Shown piece after piece: positions 6,980 to 14,978 of a stretch of 30,797 bases of DNA. Origin of the DNA: JAWKTM01 sp041399085 (GTDB lineage Bacteria; Planctomycetota; Planctomycetia; Pirellulales; Pirellulaceae); contig JAWKTM010000077.1 in the NCBI GenBank assembly GCA_041399085.1, positions 1-30,797 on the forward strand. The letters run 5' to 3'. A model generated the notes under the pieces. That model did no database searches. It saw only the letters and a program-made list of their open reading frames with translations, and had not been told where the DNA came from. The stretch's first letter is position 1. Each line of letters opens with the position of its first letter. A program made the position numbers and the translations under genes.

Positions 6980-8380
6980 TCAACTGTAAAGCTGAATCGC
7001 GCGAATGATTTCATCCAAGTCGTTGGGGACGGCCACGGCTCGATTGGCGAACGAAGCTCGCCGCACGCCGCGGCTTCCTAGCACTTTGTTGAACTGGTCT
7101 TGATCCGTCGTGTGATAGGCGACCGTCGCGGTGGGATCCTTCAGCAAATGGCCTGTCAGAATGCAAACCACGCGTTCGTCCGCGCCGATGACCCCTTCCT
7201 GCCTCAGCAGCCGAGCGCCGGCGACCGACGCCGCGCTAGCCGGTTCGCAGCCGATGCCGCCCGCGCCCACTTTGGCCTTGGCGTCCAAGATCTCCTGATC
7301 GGTGACTTGTCGCACGACGCCATCGCAATCTTCGAGCGCCCGCAGGCACTTCGTAAGATTCACGGGACGATTGATCTCGATCGCGCTGGCGATCGTCGAC
7401 GCCTTCGCGTTTCGCGCATCCAGCTCGTCGTAATACTGACAAGCCTTGCCCAGCTCCGCGTTGCCGCCGTTCCAGCGGAGACCGCGTTGCTCGAACAGCT
7501 CGTACAACGTATCGGCCCCGGCCGCGTTGATCACCGCCAGTCGCGGAATGCGGTCGATCAATCCAAGTTGCTTCAGCTCGACAAATGCCTTGCCGAACGC
7601 GCTGCTGTTGCCCAGATTTCCGCCCGGCACGACGATCCAATCCGGCGGCTCCCAGCGCAACGCCTCCAGCACGCGATACATGATCGTCTTTTGGCCTTCC
7701 AAGCGGAACGGATTCACGCTGTTGACCAAGTAGATGCCAAGCTGCTCCGAGACTTCCTTGACGCGCGCCATCGCGTCATCAAAGTCGCCGGCCAATTGCA
7801 CGGTGAGCGCGCCGTAGTCCAACGCCTGCGAGAGCTTGCCGTAGGAGATTTTGCCCGAGCCGATAAAGATCACGGCCTTCATCAGCCGCGTGACGGAGCA
7901 ATACATGGCCAGCGACGCGCTGGTGTTGCCGGTCGAAGCACAGGCGGCTCGCGTCGCGCCGGTCGCGCGAGCGTGTGTGAACGCCGCCGACATCCCGTTG
8001 TCCTTGAAGCTGCCGGACGGATTCATCCCTTCGTATTGCAGATACAGCCGTCCGCGATCCACTCCCACGAACTCGGCCACCGAATCGGCCTGCTGTAGCA
8101 ACGTCTGGCCTTCGCCCACCGTCACAACCGTCTCGGGCTTGGCGAACGGCAACAGCTCGTGAAACCGCCAGACGCCGCTGAATCGCAGCGGCTCATGCCG
8201 ACGCGACCACATCTCCTCGAAGTGCCGCAGCGAACGAGGCGGCTGGGCCCGATCCCAGTCGTATCGAACGTCCAACAACCCCCGGCATTTGGGGCACGCC
8301 GTCAATACCTGCTCGACACCATAAGTAGCTTGGCACGAAGGCGAAATGCACTGCTGATAGGCGACGTCGGTGAGCGGCAC
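6980..8380 (-). CDS. thrC: threonine synthase
   Basis: The 466-residue product converts O-phosphohomoserine to threonine with PLP in the cytosol. The N-terminus carries a zinc ribbon (C11, C16, C29, C32), as in archaeal and many bacterial thrC proteins. The PLP lysine is K126 in NPSGSFKDNGM, followed by ACASTGNTSAS, the phosphate-binding loop. VVPGGNLGNSSAF and the C-terminal GAGGIGCEPASAA also match the fold-type II family. The length is normal and the frame intact. The start at 8380 precedes the conserved zinc ribbon by ten residues. It is first in a probable two-gene unit with the TIM-barrel gene. The 426 bases upstream are shared with the divergent DksA-like gene. Confidence 0.93.
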   Translation of the reverse strand: MPLTDVAYQQCISPSCQATYGVEQVLTACPKCRGLLDVRYDWDRAQPPRSLRHFEEMWSRRHEPLRFSGVWRFHELLPFAKPETVVTVGEGQTLLQQADSVAEFVGVDRGRLYLQYEGMNPSGSFKDNGMSAAFTHARATGATRAACASTGNTSASLAMYCSVTRLMKAVIFIGSGKISYGKLSQALDYGALTVQLAGDFDDAMARVKEVSEQLGIYLVNSVNPFRLEGQKTIMYRVLEALRWEPPDWIVVPGGNLGNSSAFGKAFVELKQLGLIDRIPRLAVINAAGADTLYELFEQRGLRWNGGNAELGKACQYYDELDARNAKASTIASAIEINRPVNLTKCLRALEDCDGVVRQVTDQEILDAKAKVGAGGIGCEPASAASVAGARLLRQEGVIGADERVVCILTGHLLKDPTATVAYHTTDQDQFNKVLGSRGVRRASFANRAVAVPNDLDEIIRAIQLYS

Positions 8381-8496
8381 GGCGGTGGGCCTGTTGCGAA
8401 GGATCGAAGCGACTCATCCCCGCGACTTTTGCCGCGAGAACGGTTTACGCAGCAAGTCTAGGGCAGGGTTTTACCATCATCAAGCTCGACGCAAGC

Positions 8497-8537
8497 CTAG
8501 CTAGCGGCGATGGTTGTGCTCGTCTGCTAGCTAGACG
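8497..8537. repeat. CTAG-rich inverted repeat
   Basis: CTAGCTAGC at 8497-8505 and GCTAGCTAG at 8526-8534 are inverted copies 20 bases apart. The right copy also lies in its own small hairpin, CGTCT-GCTAGCT-AGACG (8521-8537). Four CTAG tetramers occur in under 40 bases. It lies upstream of thrC and could be an operator or an RNA hairpin in its leader. Confidence 0.5.
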
Positions 8538-8680
8538 GGAATCGTGGTTAGCTGGACATCCGAGCGACCCGTTTCGGGCCGAATCTTTACCGAAAACTAA
8601 TTTTGGGGCGCGATGATAACTCATTTCCAATTAGACACTTACATGCGGAATCACGCGACGCCGCTCGCCCTGTCGCCCGT

Positions 8681-8709
8681 TTGACATGGCAATCTGCCGT
8701 TTTTAGAAT
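8681..8709 (+). promoter_or_regulatory. sigma70-type promoter for the DksA-like gene
   Basis: TTGACA at 8681-8686 and TAGAAT at 8704-8709 are separated by exactly 17 bases. The -35 is a perfect consensus and the -10 has one mismatch. It lies about 98 bases before the ATG at 8807, leaving a leader of roughly 90 bases. Confidence 0.8.
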
Positions 8710-8806
8710 GATGGGGCTCGGGATTCCCCGAACGAGGGCTGGCGGGGCCGTCGGTGAATTCCAGTCCTCCCGTATCGCTGAGAACCAGTTCAATCACGAG
8801 GTCGCG

Positions 8807-9178
8807 ATGAATAAAGCCGAGATGAAGGTGTATAAGGACAAAGTTCTTGCCCTCCGAGCCCGCTTGCGAGGCGATGTGAACGCCATGGCGGAGTCGGCTT
8901 TACGAAAAACCCGTAGTGAAGCCAGCGGCGACCTTTCTAGCATGCCGATCCACATGGCCGACGTCGGCACGGACAATTACGAGCAGGAATTCACGCTCAG
9001 TTTGATGGAAAACGAAGAGCTGACGCTCGAGCAGATCGAAGACGCTCTTGAGCGGATCGAAGAGGGTGTCTATGGTACCTGCGTGGAATGCGGCGGCCGG
9101 ATTCCTAAAGCTCGATTAAACGTCATTCCGTACACGCCTCACTGTGTCAAGTGCGCCAGCAAGCTCCAAGGATGTTGA
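8807..9178 (+). CDS. DksA/TraR family C4 zinc-finger regulator, 123 aa
   Basis: The short cytosolic protein has an N-terminal helical coiled coil (about residues 1-85, including ADVGTDNYEQEFTLSLMENE) and a C4 zinc finger with C92, C95, C113 and C116 (TCVECGGRIPKARL to HCVKC). DksA-type proteins enter the RNA polymerase secondary channel and modulate initiation with ppGpp. This one lacks the classical DxxDxA tip in recognisable form, so a specific DksA function is not assured. I chose ATG 8807 over upstream in-frame codons because GAGG lies five bases before it and the family begins there. It has its own strong promoter. Its 3' end overlaps the GTG proposed for lspA by 35 bases, suggesting translational coupling. 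Confidence 0.9.
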   Translation: MNKAEMKVYKDKVLALRARLRGDVNAMAESALRKTRSEASGDLSSMPIHMADVGTDNYEQEFTLSLMENEELTLEQIEDALERIEEGVYGTCVECGGRIPKARLNVIPYTPHCVKCASKLQGC

Positions 9179-9758
9179 GCCACGCCGCGAGCCGCCGGTG
9201 CCGGTTGGGCGTTATCTGATCTATGCGGCGCTAGCCGTCGGGGGTTGCGCCGCCGATTTGCTGACAAAGCAAGTCGTCTTCGACTGGCGCGGTTGGCCGG
9301 GCGAACAGCCGATCTGGTGGTTGGTCGAAGGCTACGTCGGCATCGAGACATCGCTCAATCGCGGCGCGCTATTCGGCATGGGCTCCGGTTTTGGGCTGGT
9401 CTTCGCCGGCTTGTCGTTCTTGGCGGCCGGCGGCATTCTCGCATGGCTGTTCTATTACCGAGCCGCCAACGATCTCTGGTTAACGATCGCCTTGGGGTGC
9501 ATCACGGGCGGGATCTTAGGCAATCTCTACGATCGGCTCGGGTTTTGGCACGATCCGGCGATCATCTCACCCGAATATCGCAGCGCCGTTCGCGATTGGA
9601 TTCTGCTGCGTTATAAGGACCACACTTGGCCGAATTTCAACATCGCGGACAGCCTGTTGGTTACCGGAGCATGTCTGCTGATGTTACACGCTTGGGTCCG
9701 TCGCGAGCCGGCCAATCCGCCACACGCAACCGGCGACGACGATCGTGTTGGGGACTGA
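9144..9758 (+). CDS. lspA: signal peptidase II (prolipoprotein signal peptidase)
   Basis: LspA is an inner-membrane aspartyl protease that removes signal peptides from lipidated prolipoproteins. The 204-residue product has four hydrophobic segments (about 24-44, 84-104, 111-128, 168-184). Conserved blocks are DLLTKQ (D38), NRGALFG, GGILGNLYDR with catalytic D130, and NFNIADS with catalytic D169. The spacing between the two aspartates is about a dozen residues longer than in E. coli, with a loop FWHDPAIISPEYRSAVRDW, as seen in other planctomycete-like forms. The GTG start at 9144 overlaps the DksA-like gene and has no good ribosome site; a later in-frame GTG (residue 19) is an alternative. At least three lipoproteins in this window would be its substrates. 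Confidence 0.92.
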   Translation: MSSAPASSKDVEPRREPPVPVGRYLIYAALAVGGCAADLLTKQVVFDWRGWPGEQPIWWLVEGYVGIETSLNRGALFGMGSGFGLVFAGLSFLAAGGILAWLFYYRAANDLWLTIALGCITGGILGNLYDRLGFWHDPAIISPEYRSAVRDWILLRYKDHTWPNFNIADSLLVTGACLLMLHAWVRREPANPPHATGDDDRVGD

Positions 9759-9992
9759 ACTTTCCGACCTCGCCGGGGCTGCTCGACCTTGCTCGCGGCG
9801 TAATCCTCACAATCCGAACCGTGAATTTGTCATTACCCGCATTTGCGGCAAAACGGTTCGAAGCGGCTAATCGGTAAAGCCCGATTCAATCGGAGGACCG
9901 TGCCGACTCTACCTGCCATGTCAAGAACGCTGCCCGAATCTGCTGGGCCGCGTGGGAACAATCGTGTTCACCCGCATCGAATAGGTAGCCTG

Positions 9993-11489
9993 ATGCTGAC
10001 TAGTGCTTGGAAGAGTCACACGCTTGCGGGACTGTTTGTCACGTTTTGCGTCGGCTGTGCACATACAAACGCGTTGCCAAGGACGGACTCGGCGATTGTT
10101 CGGTCGCCTGCCTCCGCTCCGCAAGTCGCCGGCAGTTCGCCACCCGCCGGTCGCTCGGCTGTCTCGAATTTCGTTCAACCGGCCGCATTCAAGTCGGCGG
10201 ACTCTGGACCGGCTTTCGTGTCGAAAGCCATCGACGCCGCGTCGCCGGAAACATTGCCTCCGCCATCCGAATCATCGCTCGGCGAACTGGAACAACTGGC
10301 GCTCGACCAGAATCCGCAATTGCGGCGGCTTTATCAGGAGTATTTGGCGCTGGCGGCGCGATCGCGTTACGTCGACAAGCTGCCCGACCCGAAGATCGGC
10401 GTTAATGTCTTCGGAAATCCGTTGGAGACCGCCGCTGGTTCGCAGCGAGCCAACTTGAACGTGAGCCAAATGTTGCCCTGGCTCGGTCGACTGAATGCAG
10501 AACAGCAAAGTGCCTGCTTTCAGGCATTGGCCGCACGGGCCGACTTCGCCGCGGAACAATTGCGAGTTGTCGCCGAAGTACGCGTTGGTTGGTACCGGTT
10601 GTACGTGCTAGACAAACAAATTGAAACGGCCAAGGCCAATCAGTCGCTTCTCGGTTCGCTGACCGACATTGCCAATGCTCGGATCGCGGCGGGCGCGGCT
10701 TCACAAGGGGATGTCCTGGCTGCCACGCTGGAGCTCTCTCAATTGGAAGAGCGGCTGTACGCGCTTCAGCGGCAACATTCGGCCGTCCAAGCGGAACTGA
10801 ACCGATTGACAGCACGCCCCGCCAATACGCCGGTCGCTGTTGCGAACTCGCTTCCTCCCGCGCCGACGCCAGCGTCGTTCGACACATTGCGTTCCGCGGC
10901 ACTCGCGGCTCAGCCGGAACTGGCCGCCGCGCAACTCAGAACACAAGCCACGCGGTGGGGTGTCGAGGTCGCTAAGCTTAATCGCCGGCCCGATCTTATG
11001 CTCTCAGCCAACTACTATGTGACCGACGACAATCGCCCACCCAGCAATGTTGTGAACGTTGGCCAAGATCCCTGGGCCATTGGCGCCCAAATCAGCGTTC
11101 CTTTGGGTTCCGAGAAATACGATGCGATGCGGCAAGAAGCCGGCTGGCGTCACCTCGCGGCGCACAACTCCGTCGATGACTTGGTGAACCGCTACGAATC
11201 GCGCATTCTCGATCTTCTCAGTGAGATCCAGCGAGCCAATGAGACCGCCAACTTATATGACTCGACGATCATTCCACAAGCCCGCCAGACATTGCGAGCG
11301 GATCAAGCGGCTTATACGAATGGCACGGTGGAATTCGATCGAGTCATCCGCGATTATCGCAATCTATTAACGTTGGAACTGGGATATCACACTGCCGTAG
11401 GTGACCGAGCCATCGCCTTCGCACGATTATGTCAGGCTGTCGGAAGCGACCTCATTGCCGCAAACTCATTGCCATACGTCGGACCATAA
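9993..11489 (+). CDS. cusC: TolC/CusC-like outer-membrane efflux protein, 498 aa
   Basis: This is the outer-membrane channel component of a tripartite efflux pump. It has the two-repeat OEP pattern: long helices rich in Ala, Gln and Leu (LEQLALDQNPQLRRLYQEYL, then NVSQMLPWLGRL, ARIAAGAASQGDVLAATLEL and LEERLYALQRQHSAVQAEL), a second repeat from about residue 280, and VGAQISVPLG-like strand sequence (IGAQISVPLGSEKY). I start at ATG 9993, which gives a signal peptide ending FCVGC (C22), a plausible lipobox although position -3 is unusual. AGGT lies upstream. In-frame codons extend to 9843 but do not resemble a signal. The name rests on its position upstream of cusBA, since OEP proteins do not reveal substrate. 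It may be transcribed separately, as a promoter precedes the next gene. Confidence 0.85.
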   Translation: MLTSAWKSHTLAGLFVTFCVGCAHTNALPRTDSAIVRSPASAPQVAGSSPPAGRSAVSNFVQPAAFKSADSGPAFVSKAIDAASPETLPPPSESSLGELEQLALDQNPQLRRLYQEYLALAARSRYVDKLPDPKIGVNVFGNPLETAAGSQRANLNVSQMLPWLGRLNAEQQSACFQALAARADFAAEQLRVVAEVRVGWYRLYVLDKQIETAKANQSLLGSLTDIANARIAAGAASQGDVLAATLELSQLEERLYALQRQHSAVQAELNRLTARPANTPVAVANSLPPAPTPASFDTLRSAALAAQPELAAAQLRTQATRWGVEVAKLNRRPDLMLSANYYVTDDNRPPSNVVNVGQDPWAIGAQISVPLGSEKYDAMRQEAGWRHLAAHNSVDDLVNRYESRILDLLSEIQRANETANLYDSTIIPQARQTLRADQAAYTNGTVEFDRVIRDYRNLLTLELGYHTAVGDRAIAFARLCQAVGSDLIAANSLPYVGP

Positions 11490-11627
11490 TTCGGCTTCGA
11501 CACGGTATGCGCGACAGGTTGACACGTGCTTTCTCCCAACGGCGCACTCACGCAACTTCGCTTGCGATACGGCGACATATCGAACGGCTTCACAAACCGG
11601 TAATGACTGTCGGGCCGAACGATCGCG

Positions 11628-11656
11628 TTGACGCTGATCGATATTCTGCGTAAACT
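11628..11656 (+). promoter_or_regulatory. sigma70-type promoter for the Cys-rich gene
   Basis: TTGACG at 11628-11633 and TAAACT at 11651-11656 have a 17-base spacer. It lies 40 bases before the GTG start at 11696, in the 206-base gap after cusC. It could drive the Cys-rich gene, the lipoprotein and possibly cusBA independently of cusC. No recognisable copper-regulator operator overlaps it. Confidence 0.55.
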
Positions 11657-11695
11657 TGCCAGCGTTGGTTCGTCAAACTTGGCTGGAGAGTTTCT

Positions 11696-12151
11696 GTGTT
11701 CCCCAAATCTCGCATTGGGACAAGTTGGTTGACGATTGCCGTGCTTTACGCACAAGCGATCGTTCCGCTCGGTTGCGAATGCAACGCGCAAGCTAATGCG
11801 GCTTCCGACACACAACACATCCAATGTTGTTGCACCCACCTGCAGCCTCGCAAGGCAGAAACGTCCACTCCCCCAGCCGCCGGGCACGGCTGTTGCCAAG
11901 CCAAGGTTCCCACGGATGCCGGTTCGCACGCCGTTAAAGTCTGCAATTGTCACGCTCGGGAGGCTCCCGTTACTCCCGCCCAAGGGCCTGATGCGGAGCA
12001 ATTTCGTTCGGTCGATGCGTCGATCTGCGTCTCGGCAACACCCGCTCTTTTGATTGCGGGCGAGCGCCATGCATTGTACGCGCGCGATACGCTTCTCGAT
12101 TTTGCCTCGCCTCGGTTTCGCCAAATCTATCTCTGTGTGTGGCTAACTTAA
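11696..12151 (+). CDS. small exported Cys-rich protein in the copper cluster, 151 aa
   Basis: I do not recognise this family. The GTG start at 11696 is supported by GGAGAG five bases upstream and a promoter before that. Residues about 10-26 (SWLTIAVLYAQAIVPLG) form a signal peptide or membrane anchor. Eleven cysteines follow, mostly in pairs or triples: C27-E-C29, C44-C45-C46, C66-C67 with H64, and C83-N-C85-H86, then single C111 and C147. The C-terminal third is more hydrophobic and without Cys clusters (ATPALLIAG to FRQIYLCVWLT). Such clustered cysteines next to cusC and cusB suggest a periplasmic Cu(I)/Ag(I) binding or buffering protein, or a CopL-like factor; this is inference. The alternative is a structural disulfide-rich protein unrelated to metal. 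Confidence 0.7.
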   Translation: MFPKSRIGTSWLTIAVLYAQAIVPLGCECNAQANAASDTQHIQCCCTHLQPRKAETSTPPAAGHGCCQAKVPTDAGSHAVKVCNCHAREAPVTPAQGPDAEQFRSVDASICVSATPALLIAGERHALYARDTLLDFASPRFRQIYLCVWLT

Positions 12152-12380
12152 AGTCGATTGCGCGACTCTCATCGTTAGCTTTCGCGACACCAGTCGCGTT
12201 GTCATGCACCGCTCCTGCGGCGTGACAGCCTCTTAGTACGCACAATCATCTCATTCCGACTAGCTGCCAGGATCGCGCACGATTCTGCGACTCGCGAAAC
12301 CGTAGGTTCGTCGAGCTAAAGTCAACAGCGGCGCACGAAGCAGCGCGCGGGATGAGCCAAGCGAGAAAGGTAAGATCACC

Positions 12381-12776
12381 ATGCGCGTCTTTTGTTCCAT
12401 CCTATTACTATGCGCCCTCCTCGTCGGTTGTAATTCGGCGACACAAACAGCTACCAACGACCATTCACCCACATCTGGCCAAATGACAGGCATGAGTGGC
12501 GAGCACGCGGGCGAACATGTCGGCGAACTCTCTTCGACGTTCGCCAACGAAGTTTGCCCGATCTTGGGAGGGCCGGTTGACCCCGAAGCCGGCGTCTCAC
12601 ACTGGAATGGCAAGGAGATCGGCTTTTGCTGCGCTCCCTGCCAACCCAAATGGGAAAAGCTCTCGGAAGCGCAGAAAGCCGACAAGCTGGCGACGGCCAT
12701 GCAATCTTCCACGGCTAATGGGGATTCGGCCAGCCATGCTCACGACGATGAGCATGGCTCACACGACCATACGTAG
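12381..12776 (+). CDS. lipoprotein with YHS/TRASH-like metal-binding domain and His-rich tail, 131 aa
   Basis: The product has a lipoprotein signal with lipobox LLVGC (C17). Next come a Met/His stretch (QMTGMSGEHAGEHVGE, residues 34-49), a compact domain with CPILGGPVDPEAG (C59), then GKEIGFCCAPCQPKW (C83, C84, C87), and a histidine-rich tail HAHDDEHGSHDH. The CPI...G.FCC..C pattern resembles YHS/TRASH domains that bind Cu or other soft metals. It is likely anchored in the periplasm and may deliver metal to CusB, but that role is inferred from its place between cusC and cusB. The ribosome site (AAAGG) is about ten bases from the ATG. A stem-loop followed by T residues lies between it and cusB. 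Confidence 0.82.
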   Translation: MRVFCSILLLCALLVGCNSATQTATNDHSPTSGQMTGMSGEHAGEHVGELSSTFANEVCPILGGPVDPEAGVSHWNGKEIGFCCAPCQPKWEKLSEAQKADKLATAMQSSTANGDSASHAHDDEHGSHDHT

Positions 12777-12804
12777 TTGGCTTTGACAGCGTTCCCATTA
12801 GAAC

Positions 12805-12876
12805 GAGCGGCTGGTCGAGTAGGAGACTCGGCACGGTCCAATGCTGTGGATTCCGCGGCCAGCCGCTCATCTTTTT
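12805..12876 (+). terminator. long-stem terminator or attenuator between lipoprotein gene and cusB
   Basis: GAGCGGCTGG (12805-12814) pairs perfectly with CCAGCCGCTC (12859-12868), followed by ATCTTTTT (12869-12876). The 44-base loop contains its own hairpin, GAGT-AGGAG-ACTC. The T-rich end suits intrinsic termination. Because cusB begins 30 bases later in the same direction, it may reduce or regulate read-through into cusBA. Confidence 0.6.
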
Positions 12877-12905
12877 AACTCCTTATCGCGGTTAAGGGAT
12901 AAGGT

Positions 12906-14978
12906 ATGTCATCCGAATCGAATACATCCTCTGAAAAGCCTACCGATCTTCAGCCTATTCGTAAGTCTTATGTTTGGTGGTTGCGCCGGTTGGTTCCCAG
13001 CGTCGGCTTCCTCTTGGTGGGACTTCTGTTGATCTTCCTGCTGGGTTTGGCCCAACGACTCGGGTGGATACGATACACCGGCACGGGTGAAATGGCCGCA
13101 ACTGCCGAGGATGCCGCGCACGAATACACGTGTCCGATGCATCCACAAATACGTCAGCCCATTCCGGGACGATGTCCTATTTGTGGTATGGCACTCGTGC
13201 CGGCTTCGCAGGCTGGCGCTTCCGCCGACGAGTTTGCGGTCACCATTACGCCAGCCCAACGTCGGCTCGCGAATATAGAGACGGCTGAAGTTACGAAGCG
13301 CCCCGTCACTAGCGTCGTGCGCACCATCGGCGCCATTCAGATCGACGAAAGCCGTCAGGCAACAATAGCCTCTTATATCAACGGACGAGTAGAGCGGATG
13401 TTCGCCGATTATACGGGCGTTGATGTGCGAGCCGGTGATCATCTGGCGGTTGTCTATAGCCCCGAACTGTACTCCGCGCAAGTCGAGTTCATCGAAGCCA
13501 GCCGCGCGCTCCAGGAGATGGCTACCGGGGCGTTGGCCAGCATACGCGTCGCCCAACAGTCGCTCGTCGCCAACACAAGATTAAAGTTGGGGGAGCTTGG
13601 AATGACTTCCAGCCAGATCGAAGAACTGGAAACGTCTCGACAGCCACAGTCGCGGATGACCATTCACGCTCCAATTGGTGGGACCGTAATCGAAAAGCTC
13701 GCGGAGGAAGGGAAGTATATCGCGGCGGGCGAGCCAATTTATCGAATCGCGAATCTATCGACCGTGTGGCTGATGTTGGAGCTTTATCCAGAGGACGCGA
13801 CGCGGATTCGCTTCGGGCAGCAAGTCGAGGCGACACTCACATCCATGCCCGAGTACAAATTGCTTGGCCGTGTGGCGTTTATTGACCCAACAGTAAACAT
13901 CCAAAGTCGTACCGTGGGAGTTCGAGTTGAATTGGACAATTCCAGCGGACGCCTTCGTCCCGGCGACTATGCTCAAGCCACGATAAGAATTCCGATCGGC
14001 TCTCAAGGCGAAGTGTACGACGAACAGCTCGCCGGAAAATGGATTAGTCCGATGCATCCGCAGGTGATTCGCGATGAACCAGGTGACTGTCCCATTTGCG
14101 GCATGGAGCTAGTCCCCACTTCGCGATTTGGCTATTCCAACACCCCCGTCGCCCAACCAAAGTCCATTGTCATACCGCGTTCGTCCGTGCTGATGGCCGG
14201 TGAATATAGTGTCGCGTATGTGGAAACAGAACCGGGGCGTTTTGAATTGCGAACTCTTGCGCTCGGACCCATCGTGGCTGGCCAAGCCGTCGTGCTCGAT
14301 GGATTGAAACCGGGCGAGCGTGTGGCAACCTCGGGAAACTTTCTCATCGATTCGCAAATGCAGTTGGAAGGCAAACCAAGTTTGATCGATCCAACTCGCT
14401 ATCTGGACCACCAGGCAATGGTCCAGGCAAACACACCGCTGTCCACCAACGAGATAGAGTTCTCGCAAGTAGATGGTCCCGCGGCTGAATCGCTCGAGCA
14501 GCTTCTAGAGGCATACTTTGACGTTCAGCATTCGTTGGCCGCGGACGAACTCCCCGATGCGGAAACCGTGGAGACTCTAGCACGAATTGCGGACTCGCTT
14601 TCGGACGACGACCAATTAGAAGCTAACTCACGCGAGCAGTTACAGATCATTGTTTCCCACGCGGAGCAACTCGCTGGCGACCAAATCGATCGCGTGCGAC
14701 GCGGGTTTCGGAGCATCAGTCAGGCGGTGATTCGCTTGGCCGCACATCATCGTAGTCGAAAGGCGGAGCAACTTTCATATCATTTCTTTTGCCCTATGGT
14801 AAAAGGTGGACACGGAGATTGGCTGCAAGACAATCCGACCTTGGCGAACCCCTATTACGGTTCGGAGATGCTTCGTTGCGGGGAACTCGTCTCCGAACTG
14901 CCTCCGCATCAGGCCGACAATGCGGCGGAACAGCAACCGAGCGGTGGATCGAACGCGTTGCGCGGGGAGGAGCCATAG
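12906..14978 (+). CDS. cusB: CusB-type RND efflux adaptor with multiple heavy-metal-binding modules, 690 aa
   Basis: This is the periplasmic membrane-fusion subunit linking CusA to the outer-membrane channel. A membrane anchor spans about residues 33-50. A first heavy-metal-binding domain follows at 74-100 (YTCPMHPQ to CPICGMALVP), then the barrel-sandwich and alpha-hairpin region (RMTIHAPIGGTVIEKL, beta-barrel to TIRIP). A second metal-binding module is inserted at 378-404 (ISPMHPQ to CPICGMELVP), where the first Cys is replaced by Ser. After the membrane-proximal domain comes a helical DUF3347-like C-terminus and a third motif, FCPMVKGGHGDW (C629) to NPYYGSEMLRCGE (C658). E. coli CusB is about 400 residues, so this is much enlarged. 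It ends immediately before the cusA start. Confidence 0.92.
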   Translation: MSSESNTSSEKPTDLQPIRKSYVWWLRRLVPSVGFLLVGLLLIFLLGLAQRLGWIRYTGTGEMAATAEDAAHEYTCPMHPQIRQPIPGRCPICGMALVPASQAGASADEFAVTITPAQRRLANIETAEVTKRPVTSVVRTIGAIQIDESRQATIASYINGRVERMFADYTGVDVRAGDHLAVVYSPELYSAQVEFIEASRALQEMATGALASIRVAQQSLVANTRLKLGELGMTSSQIEELETSRQPQSRMTIHAPIGGTVIEKLAEEGKYIAAGEPIYRIANLSTVWLMLELYPEDATRIRFGQQVEATLTSMPEYKLLGRVAFIDPTVNIQSRTVGVRVELDNSSGRLRPGDYAQATIRIPIGSQGEVYDEQLAGKWISPMHPQVIRDEPGDCPICGMELVPTSRFGYSNTPVAQPKSIVIPRSSVLMAGEYSVAYVETEPGRFELRTLALGPIVAGQAVVLDGLKPGERVATSGNFLIDSQMQLEGKPSLIDPTRYLDHQAMVQANTPLSTNEIEFSQVDGPAAESLEQLLEAYFDVQHSLAADELPDAETVETLARIADSLSDDDQLEANSREQLQIIVSHAEQLAGDQIDRVRRGFRSISQAVIRLAAHHRSRKAEQLSYHFFCPMVKGGHGDWLQDNPTLANPYYGSEMLRCGELVSELPPHQADNAAEQQPSGGSNALRGEEP

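Larger units (their letters stand above)
8381..8806. other. intergenic region between divergent thrC and DksA-like genes
   Basis: No gene is supported here. It holds a CTAG-rich inverted repeat (8497-8537) on the thrC side and a strong promoter for the DksA-like gene (8681-8709). Confidence 0.7.

Noticed and set aside
7100..8098. A 332-codon plus-strand frame opposite thrC
   Set aside because: It is antisense to a certain enzyme gene with all catalytic motifs, and its own translation shows no known domain.
9827..9857. A CueR-like promoter before cusC, with TTGTCA and the small palindrome CCGCATTTGCGG
   Set aside because: No acceptable -10 is found at 17-19 bases, and the palindrome does not match the known CueR or CopY sites.
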